Below are positions 1 through 6,652 of a stretch of 15,215 nucleotides of DNA, piece by piece. This DNA comes from Pseudomonadota bacterium (GTDB lineage Bacteria; Pseudomonadota; Alphaproteobacteria; Rhizobiales; Aestuariivirgaceae): the NCBI GenBank assembly GCA_016522385.1, contig JAEKFU010000577.1, positions 1 through 15,215 of the forward strand, in the 5' to 3' direction. A program made the translations under genes and the position numbers. Positions within the stretch are counted from its first letter, which is position 1. Each line of letters opens with the position of its first letter. The notes under the pieces are model-generated. The model saw nothing but the letters and a program-made list of their open reading frames with translations, was not told the DNA's origin and ran no database searches.

Positions 1-786
1 GCCGCGGAGCGCGGACTTGATGAAGCACGCATTGGCCATCAGACCGAGCGGCGAAAGCTCGAGGTCAATCGCGAGCGCGACGTTGAGTCAGCTGAGATGG
101 ACAAGGCCATCACGCTTTACCAGAAGTCGCTCGATCAGTCTGCGGCCCAGGCCGAGGCCGATGCCGCCAAAGCGCGGGCAGCCGAAGCCGAAGAGCGCGT
201 CAAGACGGCCCGCGAGACCGAAGAGGCAAACAGGCGCAAGAGCGTCGATGTGGTCATGGCCGAAAAGGCGGCGGAGGAAAAACGCATTGCTGCCGAAGCC
301 GATCGCGTCCGTGCAGCGGTCGAGGCCGAGGCCCAGCGTCTTCTCAACGAGGCCGAGAATGTTCTCACCGACGATGCCCGTTATGCCCTGTTCCGTCGCA
401 AGCTGCTTGAACATGTCGAAGGTATCGTGGCCGCCTCCGTCAAGCCGATGGAGAAGATCCAGGATATCCGCATCATGCAGCTGGACGGCATCACCGGCAC
501 GGGTAGCGGCGAAAAATCCAATGCCACCGAAGAGGTCATCAATTCAGCCTTGCGGTATCGTGTCCAGGCCCCGTTGGTCGACAGCCTGCTATCCGATATC
601 GGCATCGATGGGTCAAACCTTGCCAAACAGGGTGGTCTGATCCGCGAGGCCTCGGACATGCAGCGTATCGCGAGAAACATCGAACGCGGCAGTGACGATG
701 ACAGCTCATCCGGTGGCGGTGGCACCAGCGGCGATGATGCTGGCGACGGTGGCTCCGCCGATCGCGACCCGCAAAACGACAAGTAG
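1..786 (+). CDS. Flotillin-family (SPFH) protein, C-terminal part
   Basis: The frame is open from the first base, so the 5' end lies outside the window; 261 residues are visible. The visible part is the long Ala/Glu/Arg-rich coiled coil typical of flotillins (roughly residues 1-130, with repeated AEAxxR patterns). A conserved C-terminal helical segment follows, then a hydrophilic Ser/Gly/Asp-rich tail (about 235-261). The SPFH domain and membrane anchor would be upstream. Flotillins (YuaG/FloT, YqiK type) are membrane-associated scaffolds of lipid microdomains. Only 12 nt separate it from the first SRPBCC gene, so it is probably co-transcribed with the molybdenum-enzyme operon. Internal ATGs such as the one at 97 are not real starts, because the coiled coil continues upstream of them. 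The family call is good from the coiled-coil style and the tail; the role in this operon is inferred. Confidence 0.8.
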   Translation, partial: AAERGLDEARIGHQTERRKLEVNRERDVESAEMDKAITLYQKSLDQSAAQAEADAAKARAAEAEERVKTARETEEANRRKSVDVVMAEKAAEEKRIAAEADRVRAAVEAEAQRLLNEAENVLTDDARYALFRRKLLEHVEGIVAASVKPMEKIQDIRIMQLDGITGTGSGEKSNATEEVINSALRYRVQAPLVDSLLSDIGIDGSNLAKQGGLIREASDMQRIARNIERGSDDDSSSGGGGTSGDDAGDGGSADRDPQNDK

Positions 787-798
787 GCGGGGATTGCA

Positions 799-1239
799 AT
801 GGCTCGAGTTTATGTCTCCAGCGTGATTGACGCACCTGCTGAGCGGGTGTGGGAGCGGGTGCGGGATTTCAATGCTCTGCCGCGCTGGCATCCACGCATC
901 GCCGATAGCCAGATCGAAAATGGCGAGCCGTCCGACAAGGTCGGTTGCATTCGCAACTTTCGTCTGCAGAACGGAGACCAACTGCGCGAACAGCTCCTGG
1001 CGCTCAGCGATTACGACATGTACTGCACTTATTCGATTCTCGAAAGTCCGATGGCGCTGGAGAACTATGTCGCGACCTTGCGGCTGAACCCGGTCAGTGA
1101 CGGTGATCGCTGCTTCATCGAGTGGTCGGCCGAATTCGATTGTGATCCGGGCAACGAAGCCGATCTGACCAACGGTATTGCAACGGACGTTTTCCAGGGC
1201 GGCTTTAACGCATTGAAGCGTCACTTTGGAGGACAGTAG
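799..1239 (+). CDS. SRPBCC-fold (START/Bet v 1-like) protein, copy 1
   Basis: The product is 146 aa, the usual size of a single-domain SRPBCC protein (MxaD/polyketide-cyclase-2 style). It begins with the typical first strand and helix: a VxSxxIDAP segment at residues 4-13, then WERVRDF (18-24) and RWHP (29-32). It ends in the long C-terminal helix (about 125-143) that usually closes the hydrophobic pocket. Such proteins bind or carry hydrophobic ligands. CoxG, in CO dehydrogenase clusters, is an SRPBCC protein linked to membrane attachment of the enzyme. The start is set by the GGCGGGGA-type ribosome site just upstream. It is a clear paralog of the next gene; they share the pattern RWHPxIADSQxExGxPSDxVGC. 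A CoxG-like role is inferred from context, not from close sequence identity. Confidence 0.82.
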   Translation: MARVYVSSVIDAPAERVWERVRDFNALPRWHPRIADSQIENGEPSDKVGCIRNFRLQNGDQLREQLLALSDYDMYCTYSILESPMALENYVATLRLNPVSDGDRCFIEWSAEFDCDPGNEADLTNGIATDVFQGGFNALKRHFGGQ

Positions 1240-1247
1240 CGCGCGTC

Positions 1248-1691
1248 ATGGTCAAAGTGGTCAAAAGCACAATTCTCGATGCCCCAATTGACCGAGCCTG
1301 GGAGGTGTTGCGCGATTTCAACGGCCATGACCGCTGGCATCCGGCAATCGCTGACAGTCAGGTCGAGCGCGGCCGCCCATCGGACTGCGTCGGCTGTGTT
1401 CGGCGGTTTCATTTGATCGACGGTTCTCTACTGCGCGAGCGGTTGCTGTCGCTGTCCGACATCAATCTCGCCTTCAGTTACTGCCTGCTCGATACGCCGG
1501 TACCGCTGTTCAACTACGTCGCCCATGTGCGCCTGTTGCCAGTGACCGATGGTGACCGGACATTCTGGAAGTGGGAAAGCTCGTTTTCGACCCGTTCTGG
1601 TGAAGAAGAACAAATGGCAACTATGGTCGGTGAACAGATCTACCAGGCCGGCTTCGAGGCCATTCGGACCCATCTGGCCGAGGTGGCTTAG
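1248..1691 (+). CDS. SRPBCC-fold protein, copy 2 (tandem paralog)
   Basis: The product is 147 aa and aligns without gaps to the preceding protein over about the first 110 residues, with roughly 60 identities counted by eye. The conserved block RWHPAIADSQ lies near residues 29-38, with VGCVRRF after it and DGDR near 102-105. The two copies differ more at the C-terminal helix, which lines the pocket in this fold, so ligand choice or partner may differ. A GGAGGA ribosome site lies at 1228-1233, inside the end of copy 1, with a rather long 14-nt spacing. The next gene starts 10 nt downstream. The likely role is as a lipid, quinone or substrate carrier/adaptor for the downstream molybdenum enzyme; this is inferred. 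Confidence 0.82.
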   Translation: MVKVVKSTILDAPIDRAWEVLRDFNGHDRWHPAIADSQVERGRPSDCVGCVRRFHLIDGSLLRERLLSLSDINLAFSYCLLDTPVPLFNYVAHVRLLPVTDGDRTFWKWESSFSTRSGEEEQMATMVGEQIYQAGFEAIRTHLAEVA

Positions 1692-1694
1692 GAG
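1691..1694 (+). promoter_or_regulatory. Ribosome site that sets the FAD-subunit start
   Basis: GGAG, 7 nt before the ATG at 1702. The same frame stays open upstream to an ATG at 1549, but that stretch lies inside the SRPBCC gene and encodes Arg/Trp/Pro-rich sequence unlike the family. The start at 1702 is therefore preferred. Confidence 0.7.
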
Positions 1695-1701
1695 TAGGCG
1701 G

Positions 1702-2514
1702 ATGAGTATAAGTGTCAAAACATTCGACAGCGCTGCCGAAGCCGCCCGGGCTCTCATCGGCGATCGCACCGCCCGGTTCATGGGTGGTGGCACGTTAATC
1801 ATGCGGGACATCAATGAGGGCGAACAGTCGTTCTCGACCATTTTGTTGGCCAAGGACCAGGCACTCAAGCAGATCCACGCCCGGGGTGAACAGATTGTTA
1901 TCGGTGCTGGTGTGACCATGGCCGAAATTCTCTCCAGCCGCGAACTCGATTTCCTGCATCCGGCTGCCCGCTCTGTTGGTGGGCCGGCCATCCGCAACAT
2001 GGCGACTGTCGGTGGTAACCTGTTTGCGGCCCATCCTTACGGTGACCTTGCGACCGCCCTGTTGACGGTGGATGCCAGTTTGGTTCTCGCCGGTGGCGAA
2101 CAAGGGATGCCGTTGGCGGATCTGCTGCGCGAACGCGAGCGTGAACCACGTCCGGTGGTGATGTCGCTTACGGTCACAAGGCCTCAGCAACGCGCGTTCC
2201 GGTTCAAGAAGGTCAGCCGAGTCAAGCCGAAGGGTGTGTCGCTGATGACCATCGCCGCCAACCTGCCGCAGCAGGCCGGCCGCATCTCGGGTGCCCGCAT
2301 TGCCTATGGATCGATGGGCGCAGCGCCGATGCGAGTACCCGCGGTTGAGCAGGCCCTTGAAGGCAAGACGCTTGATGAGACTGGCATCGCTCAGGCAGTG
2401 ACGGTAGCCACCAGCGGTGTCGAGCCACCCACCGATGCGATCGCGTCGACCTGGTACCGTCACGAGGTCGCGCCTGTGCACTTGAAGCGTTTGTTGCTCG
2501 AGCGTGCGTCATGA
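1702..2514 (+). CDS. Molybdenum hydroxylase FAD-binding medium subunit (CoxM-like)
   Basis: The product is 270 aa, slightly short against the usual 280-300 for CoxM/CutM/NdhM-type subunits. The two FAD pyrophosphate-binding motifs are present: FMGGGT at residues 26-31 and ATVGGNL at 101-107. GDLATAL at 114-120 follows, as usual for the PCMH-type FAD fold. The C-terminal part (about 155-265) fits the CO dehydrogenase flavoprotein C-terminal domain. The subunit passes electrons from the iron-sulfur subunit to the final acceptor through FAD. Its stop overlaps the next start in an ATGA, so the M and S subunits are translationally coupled, in the order known for coxM-coxS-coxL. No signal peptide is seen, so the complex is cytoplasmic or at the inner face of the membrane. 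Confidence 0.93.
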   Translation: MSISVKTFDSAAEAARALIGDRTARFMGGGTLIMRDINEGEQSFSTILLAKDQALKQIHARGEQIVIGAGVTMAEILSSRELDFLHPAARSVGGPAIRNMATVGGNLFAAHPYGDLATALLTVDASLVLAGGEQGMPLADLLREREREPRPVVMSLTVTRPQQRAFRFKKVSRVKPKGVSLMTIAANLPQQAGRISGARIAYGSMGAAPMRVPAVEQALEGKTLDETGIAQAVTVATSGVEPPTDAIASTWYRHEVAPVHLKRLLLERAS

Positions 2515-2996
2515 CCAAGAAACCGATACAGTTCAAACTCAACGGTGCCGACAAGGCGGTGTTTGTCGACGAAGGCCAGAACCTCCTCGATGTGTTGCGC
2601 CGCGGTGTTGGTGACCTGTCACCCAAATATGGTTGTGCGCAAGGCACGTGTGGTGCCTGTACCGTCCTGGTCGACGGTGAGCCGTATCTGAGTTGTCTAG
2701 TGTTGGCCCAGACCATGGAGGGCCGACAGATCTCAACGACCGCTGGTCTTGTCGTGGATGGCGGTGTCGATCCGCTGCAGGAAGCTTTCATGGAGAACTT
2801 CGCAGCCCAATGCGGCTTCTGCACGCCCGGCATGCTGATGGCAGCAAAGGCGCTGCTCGATCGCAATCCGAAGCCGAGCCGCGAAGAGGTCATCGAAGCG
2901 ATTTCCGGCAACATCTGCCGATGCACTGGTTACGAGCCCATCATCAATGCGATCCTCGACGCCGCCGGGCGCGGCGTTGGGCGACGATCCGCATGA
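2511..2996 (+). CDS. Molybdenum hydroxylase 2Fe-2S small subunit (CoxS-like)
   Basis: The product is 161 aa, the normal size for this subunit. The plant-ferredoxin-type cluster ligands are Cys42, Cys47, Cys50 and Cys62 (CAQGTCGAC, then SC). The second cluster, in the helical [2Fe-2S]-binding domain, uses Cys101, Cys104, Cys136 and Cys138 (CGFC and CRC). All eight expected ligands are present, so the protein should be functional. It relays electrons between the molybdenum cofactor in the large subunit and FAD in the medium subunit. It overlaps the FAD-subunit gene by 4 nt and lies 13 nt before the large-subunit gene. It has no Tat signal, unlike periplasmic aldehyde oxidoreductases of the PaoA type. 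Confidence 0.96.
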   Translation: MTKKPIQFKLNGADKAVFVDEGQNLLDVLRRGVGDLSPKYGCAQGTCGACTVLVDGEPYLSCLVLAQTMEGRQISTTAGLVVDGGVDPLQEAFMENFAAQCGFCTPGMLMAAKALLDRNPKPSREEVIEAISGNICRCTGYEPIINAILDAAGRGVGRRSA

Positions 2997-3000
2997 AGGA
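2995..3000 (+). promoter_or_regulatory. Ribosome site overlapping the small-subunit stop
   Basis: GAAGGA begins inside the TGA of the 2Fe-2S gene (2994-2996) and sits 9 nt before the ATG at 3010. It favours that start over an in-frame upstream ATG near 2992 and one at 2947 in the same frame as the large subunit. Confidence 0.65.
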
Positions 3001-3009
3001 CCACCGGCC

Positions 3010-4728
3010 ATGAGTGTAGAGTTCCGAAAAGATTTGTTCGCCGACGAGCGCGATGACAATCTCAATGAGATCGGCAAGCCGACACGTCGCCAGGATATTC
3101 TCGGCCATGTCACTGGACGTTCGCCATTCTATGACGATCATCTCTTCGAAGGTCTGCTGCACGTGCGCTGCGTGCGCAGCCCACATCACCACGCCCGCAT
3201 CCGCTCAATCGACACATCTGAAGCCGAACGCATGCCCGGCGTCGTCAAAGTGATTCGAGCATCAGATGTACCGAATAATTTCAACACATTATTGAGTTTG
3301 CTGAATTTTGGACGTGATGACGAACCGCTGATCTCCGATAAGAAAGTCGCCTATATCGGTGAGCCGGTTTTGGCCATCGTGGCTGATACCGATCGTCAGG
3401 CGCGTGATGCGGTGGCTGCGGTTCGGGTGGACTATCAGGTCCTGCCGCACGTCCTCGATGTTGAGGACGCGCTGAAGCCGGACGCGCCCGTCGTCAACGA
3501 GACCTATCCCAACAATACGTTCGACTATCATGACAAATACGACCACCAAAAGCTGCGCTTCGGTGATGTCGAAACCGCCTTCTCCCAGGCCGACAAGATC
3601 ATCGAAGGCCGCTATCAGATGTCTCCGATCGAGCAGGCTCCCATCGAGACCAACGGTGCCATTGCAGCGCCGGAGACCAACGACCGGTTCGTTTGTTACA
3701 CCTCCACCCAGGCGCTTTTCTTTTCACTCGGCACCACCGCCAAACTGCTCAACGTGTCATCGAACCGGTTGCACTTCATTGGCGGCACCGTCGGTGGTGG
3801 CTTCGGTGGCAAGGTCGACAGCCTTGTCGAACCGATGGCGATTCTCGCCTGCATGTTGACAGGCAAACCCTGTCGGTTTGTCTGGGATCGGCCTGAGGAG
3901 ATGCAAGTCGGCGCTCCGCGCGGTGCCGAGCGCTGGTATCTCAAAGATGGTGTAATGAATGACGGGCGCATCATCGCCCGCAAGTTCACCGGCTACTTTG
4001 ACGCCGGCGCCTATACGCGTCTGTCGAGCTACGCGATCATCAAGGGCACTGCACATCTGCCCGGTCCCTATACGATCCCAAATGTCTCATCCGATGTGTT
4101 CTGCGTCTACACCAACCGAACGCCGGCAACGGCCATGCGCGGCTTCGGTGTGACTGGGGTCGACTTTGCCATCGAAAGCCAGATGGACAGGGTTGCCCAG
4201 GCCGTCGGTATGCATCCGGTCGAGCTGCGCATCGTCAACGCCTATCGCGACGGCGACATGAAGGCCCACCGTCGCGAGGCCAAGAACTGTGCCTTGATCG
4301 AGTGTGCTCAGGTCGCTGCGGAGAAAGCCAGTTGGCCAATCCGTGATGAATTCAAGCGTATGTCCTCGTTGCACGGCGGCGGAGGCGAACGCGCTCGGAT
4401 CCCATACACGGTCACGGATGAGAACGGACGGATTGGCGAACGGCGCTCCGGCGGCGTCGCACCGCGGCCCACCACCGTGCTACCGCCCGCAACGCCAGCA
4501 CCACCACCACCTGCTGTTGCGCCGACGCCGACCGCCCAACCCGACTATGCGCACCCTGCAGCCGCGCCGCCCTACACGCCCTTGTCTCCGGCGCCGCTTG
4601 GCCCACCGCCGGCAACGCCGCAACCATCGCCGCCGTTAACAAAAGAACCTGCCGAGCCACCTGCAAGGCAGGCCAACCGGCCCGGCTACAGCCGGTTCGC
4701 CTCCAATTCCGGTTTCAGGAGACGTTGA
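3010..4728 (+). CDS. Molybdenum hydroxylase large subunit, N-terminal half, with Pro-rich tail (split CoxL/XdhB-type)
   Basis: The product is 572 aa. It holds the aldehyde oxidase/xanthine dehydrogenase a/b hammerhead domain (about 25-145) and the first molybdopterin-binding domain (about 165-445). The motif GGTVGGGFGGK lies at 258-268 and RGFG at 377-380, where xanthine dehydrogenases have the same RGFG and CO dehydrogenases have a different loop (AYRCSFR or AYRGAGR). It is therefore not a CO dehydrogenase. The domain that carries the catalytic glutamate is missing and is encoded by the next gene. After about residue 455 the protein leaves the family and runs into a Pro/Ala-rich segment (482-552, about 28 prolines in 71 residues), then a basic end (FRRR). 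A normal large subunit is one chain of about 770-800 aa. The two halves presumably reassociate to bind the molybdenum cofactor; this is inferred. Confidence 0.9.
   Translation: MSVEFRKDLFADERDDNLNEIGKPTRRQDILGHVTGRSPFYDDHLFEGLLHVRCVRSPHHHARIRSIDTSEAERMPGVVKVIRASDVPNNFNTLLSLLNFGRDDEPLISDKKVAYIGEPVLAIVADTDRQARDAVAAVRVDYQVLPHVLDVEDALKPDAPVVNETYPNNTFDYHDKYDHQKLRFGDVETAFSQADKIIEGRYQMSPIEQAPIETNGAIAAPETNDRFVCYTSTQALFFSLGTTAKLLNVSSNRLHFIGGTVGGGFGGKVDSLVEPMAILACMLTGKPCRFVWDRPEEMQVGAPRGAERWYLKDGVMNDGRIIARKFTGYFDAGAYTRLSSYAIIKGTAHLPGPYTIPNVSSDVFCVYTNRTPATAMRGFGVTGVDFAIESQMDRVAQAVGMHPVELRIVNAYRDGDMKAHRREAKNCALIECAQVAAEKASWPIRDEFKRMSSLHGGGGERARIPYTVTDENGRIGERRSGGVAPRPTTVLPPATPAPPPPAVAPTPTAQPDYAHPAAAPPYTPLSPAPLGPPPATPQPSPPLTKEPAEPPARQANRPGYSRFASNSGFRRR
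4453..4665 (+). repeat. Low-complexity Pro/Ala-coding tract
   Basis: A C-rich stretch inside the N-half gene codes for an irregular Pro/Ala/Thr sequence (runs such as PAPPPPAVAPTPT). There is no exact repeat unit. It follows the first molybdopterin-binding domain, exactly where the normal protein would continue into the second, so it looks like an inserted or elongated interdomain linker. Confidence 0.75.
4717..4722 (+). promoter_or_regulatory. Ribosome site for the C-terminal half of the large subunit
   Basis: AGGAGA lies 9 nt before the ATG at 4732, inside the last codons of the N-half gene. Its strength and spacing argue that the C half is translated as a separate protein rather than being debris left by a nonsense mutation. 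Confidence 0.7.
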
Positions 4729-4731
4729 GCC

Positions 4732-5754
4732 ATGACGATATACAAGGGACGCGGCTTTGCCTGCATCAACTACCCAATCGGCATGAACCTGGGTGGTGAC
4801 CCCAGCCAGGCACTGGTCCATTCTAATCCGGACGGCAAGTTCTCCGTTGCACTCTCATCGATCGATCTCGGTCAGGGCATGAAATCCATCACACGCCAGA
4901 TTGCCGCCGAGACGCTTGGTGTCCCGGTCGAAGATGTCTATGTCGACACCGCCGACAGCGATACCGGGCCTCACTGCATGGGCTCGTTCGCCTCACGCGG
5001 CACCCACCGGGTCGGCAATGCGGTGATCCAGGCCGCCAAGGAGGCCCGTGCCGTAATGCTCGAAGCAGCAGCCGAAGAACTGGAAGTCAATGCCGCAGAC
5101 CTCGAGACCGATGGCAAGGGCAACATCCATGTCCGCGGCGCGCCGTCGCGCTCGATCACTACGGCCGAAGCGTCCGCCGCCGCGCAGTTCAAGCACGGCA
5201 AGACTGTTGCCGGCCGCGGCATCTTCCTTATCCCGCTTTCCGATGTCGATCCCGAAACCGGCGAGATGACCCCCGTATCCTGTTACGCCCATGCCGCACT
5301 GGTCGTGGATGTCGAGGTTGATGACGAGACCGGCGAGGTAAGAGTCGTGCAAATGAACTCCGCTTATGAAGTGGGCCGGGCGCTCAATCCAAGACTCGTC
5401 GAGCAGCAACTGGTCGGTGGCGCCTGGATGGGCATGAGCCATGCCCTCTGGGAGACGACGGAACCCTATTATCCCGACCGCGCGCACGGACCGGTCGATT
5501 TCAACGAGTATCTCATGCCGGGCCCGGGCGATATCGCGCCGCATGACATCGCGATCCTAGAGCGCCCGGCGCCGGACGGACCCTATGGTGGAAAAGGACC
5601 GGGCGAGATGTGCGCCAATCCGGTCCTGCCGGCTGTCGCCAATGCCGTCTTCAATGCCGTGGGCGTGCGGGTCGACGAGCTGCCGATCACACCGGAAAAG
5701 GTGCTGCGCGGTATCAAGGCCAACGGCGGCGCTCAGTCACAAGGTACATACTAG
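4732..5754 (+). CDS. Molybdenum hydroxylase large subunit, C-terminal half (second molybdopterin-binding domain)
   Basis: The product is 340 aa and starts exactly where the second molybdopterin-binding domain of CoxL/XdhB proteins begins (KGRGFAC at 5-11). Cofactor-binding motifs are visible: LGQGMKS at 46-52, SFASRGT at 85-91, and GKGPGE at 287-292, whose Glu292 matches the catalytic base glutamate of the family. It therefore carries catalytic elements but cannot work without the N half. It is in the same frame as the N-half gene, separated only by the TGA stop and one GCC codon. It has its own AGGAGA ribosome site. The rest of the domain is of normal length and shows no internal damage. Confidence 0.92.
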   Translation: MTIYKGRGFACINYPIGMNLGGDPSQALVHSNPDGKFSVALSSIDLGQGMKSITRQIAAETLGVPVEDVYVDTADSDTGPHCMGSFASRGTHRVGNAVIQAAKEARAVMLEAAAEELEVNAADLETDGKGNIHVRGAPSRSITTAEASAAAQFKHGKTVAGRGIFLIPLSDVDPETGEMTPVSCYAHAALVVDVEVDDETGEVRVVQMNSAYEVGRALNPRLVEQQLVGGAWMGMSHALWETTEPYYPDRAHGPVDFNEYLMPGPGDIAPHDIAILERPAPDGPYGGKGPGEMCANPVLPAVANAVFNAVGVRVDELPITPEKVLRGIKANGGAQSQGTY

Positions 5755-5770
5755 AAAGGTCGCCTGGCAG

Positions 5771-6652
5771 ATGCCCGTCAACCCCGTCATAGCAGGTATC
5801 GGATCGCCCCCGGAGTTGCACGATGCCCTGCTCGCCGCACAGTATCTGGCCGATGACGACCTTTCGACGGCGGCCTATCTGGCGTTGGCCCTGGGCAAGC
5901 CGCTGCTGCTGGAAGGGCTGCCCGGTGTCGGCAAGACAGAAGCCGCCAAGGCGTTGGCCTCGGTTCTCGGCCGGCGGCTGATCCGCCTGCAATGCTATGA
6001 AGGCATCGATGCCGGCGCTGCGCTCTATGAGTGGAACTACCCGCGCCAGATGCTGGCAATCCGCCAGGCCGGTGACGACTATGTCAACATCTACAAGGAC
6101 GAGTTCCTCATCGCCCGGCCGATGCTAGATGCGCTTCAGGCTGGCGGCAATGCTTTATTGCTGATTGATGAGATCGACCGCTCGGATCACGAGTTTGAGG
6201 CCTTCCTGCTCGAGTTCCTGTCCGATTTCCAGATTTCCATCCCCGAGCGCGGCACGGTGCGCGCCGACCAACGGCCAGTTGTCGTGCTGACGTCGAACCG
6301 CACCCGCGAACTACACGAGGCGCTCCGACGGCGCTGTGTCTATCACTGGATCGAGTATCCTGACGCCCAACGCGAAGCCAGCATTGTCATGATGCGGGCA
6401 AGCTCAGTGGCGCGCGACACCGCCGACAAGGTCGTTGCCGCGGTCAGCCGTCTACGCGCCGAGCCGCTCGCTAAGCCGCCCGGTGTGGCCGAGACGGTCG
6501 AATGGGCCGAAGCTGCGACGCTGCTCAATATCCAGGGTGCTGATTGGCCCGACGCCTTCAAGCGCGCCATCGGAGTGGCATTGAAGGATCAGGAAGATCT
6601 GAGCTTCATTGCATCCAGAATTGATCAGATCATCACCGGAGCAGCGGCATGA
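5771..6652 (+). CDS. MoxR-type AAA+ ATPase (CoxD-like maturation factor)
   Basis: The product is 293 aa, the usual MoxR/CoxD length. Walker A is GLPGVGKT at 49-56, Walker B LLLIDEIDRS at 129-138, and sensor 1 TSNRTREL at 174-181, followed by an arginine-rich RRRC (186-189) in the arginine-finger region. In cox clusters CoxD is an AAA+ chaperone that works with the VWA protein CoxE to mature the molybdenum active site. It lies directly after the large-subunit genes and overlaps the VWA gene by an ATGA, the same order as coxL-coxD-coxE. A start at 5771 fits the AAAGG at 5755-5759 and the family N-terminus; the longer in-frame extension to 5585 lies within the preceding gene and is not credible. 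Confidence 0.94.
   Translation: MPVNPVIAGIGSPPELHDALLAAQYLADDDLSTAAYLALALGKPLLLEGLPGVGKTEAAKALASVLGRRLIRLQCYEGIDAGAALYEWNYPRQMLAIRQAGDDYVNIYKDEFLIARPMLDALQAGGNALLLIDEIDRSDHEFEAFLLEFLSDFQISIPERGTVRADQRPVVVLTSNRTRELHEALRRRCVYHWIEYPDAQREASIVMMRASSVARDTADKVVAAVSRLRAEPLAKPPGVAETVEWAEAATLLNIQGADWPDAFKRAIGVALKDQEDLSFIASRIDQIITGAAA

Noticed and set aside
1549..1701. Upstream N-terminal extension of the FAD subunit
   Set aside because: It overlaps the SRPBCC gene, encodes Arg/Trp/Pro-rich non-family sequence, and a good GGAG site precedes the ATG at 1702.
4712..4735. Split of the large subunit caused by a frameshift
   Set aside because: The two halves are in the same frame, so a frameshift is not the cause. 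A single nonsense or sequencing change remains possible and is listed as a finding.
3010..5754. CO dehydrogenase (CoxL) identity for the large subunit
   Set aside because: The active-site loop is RGFG-type as in xanthine dehydrogenases, not AYRCSFR (form I) or AYRGAGR (form II). Only the operon layout resembles cox.
5585..5770. N-terminal extension of the MoxR ATPase
   Set aside because: It overlaps the end of the large-subunit C half in another frame and does not match MoxR proteins, which begin near 5771.
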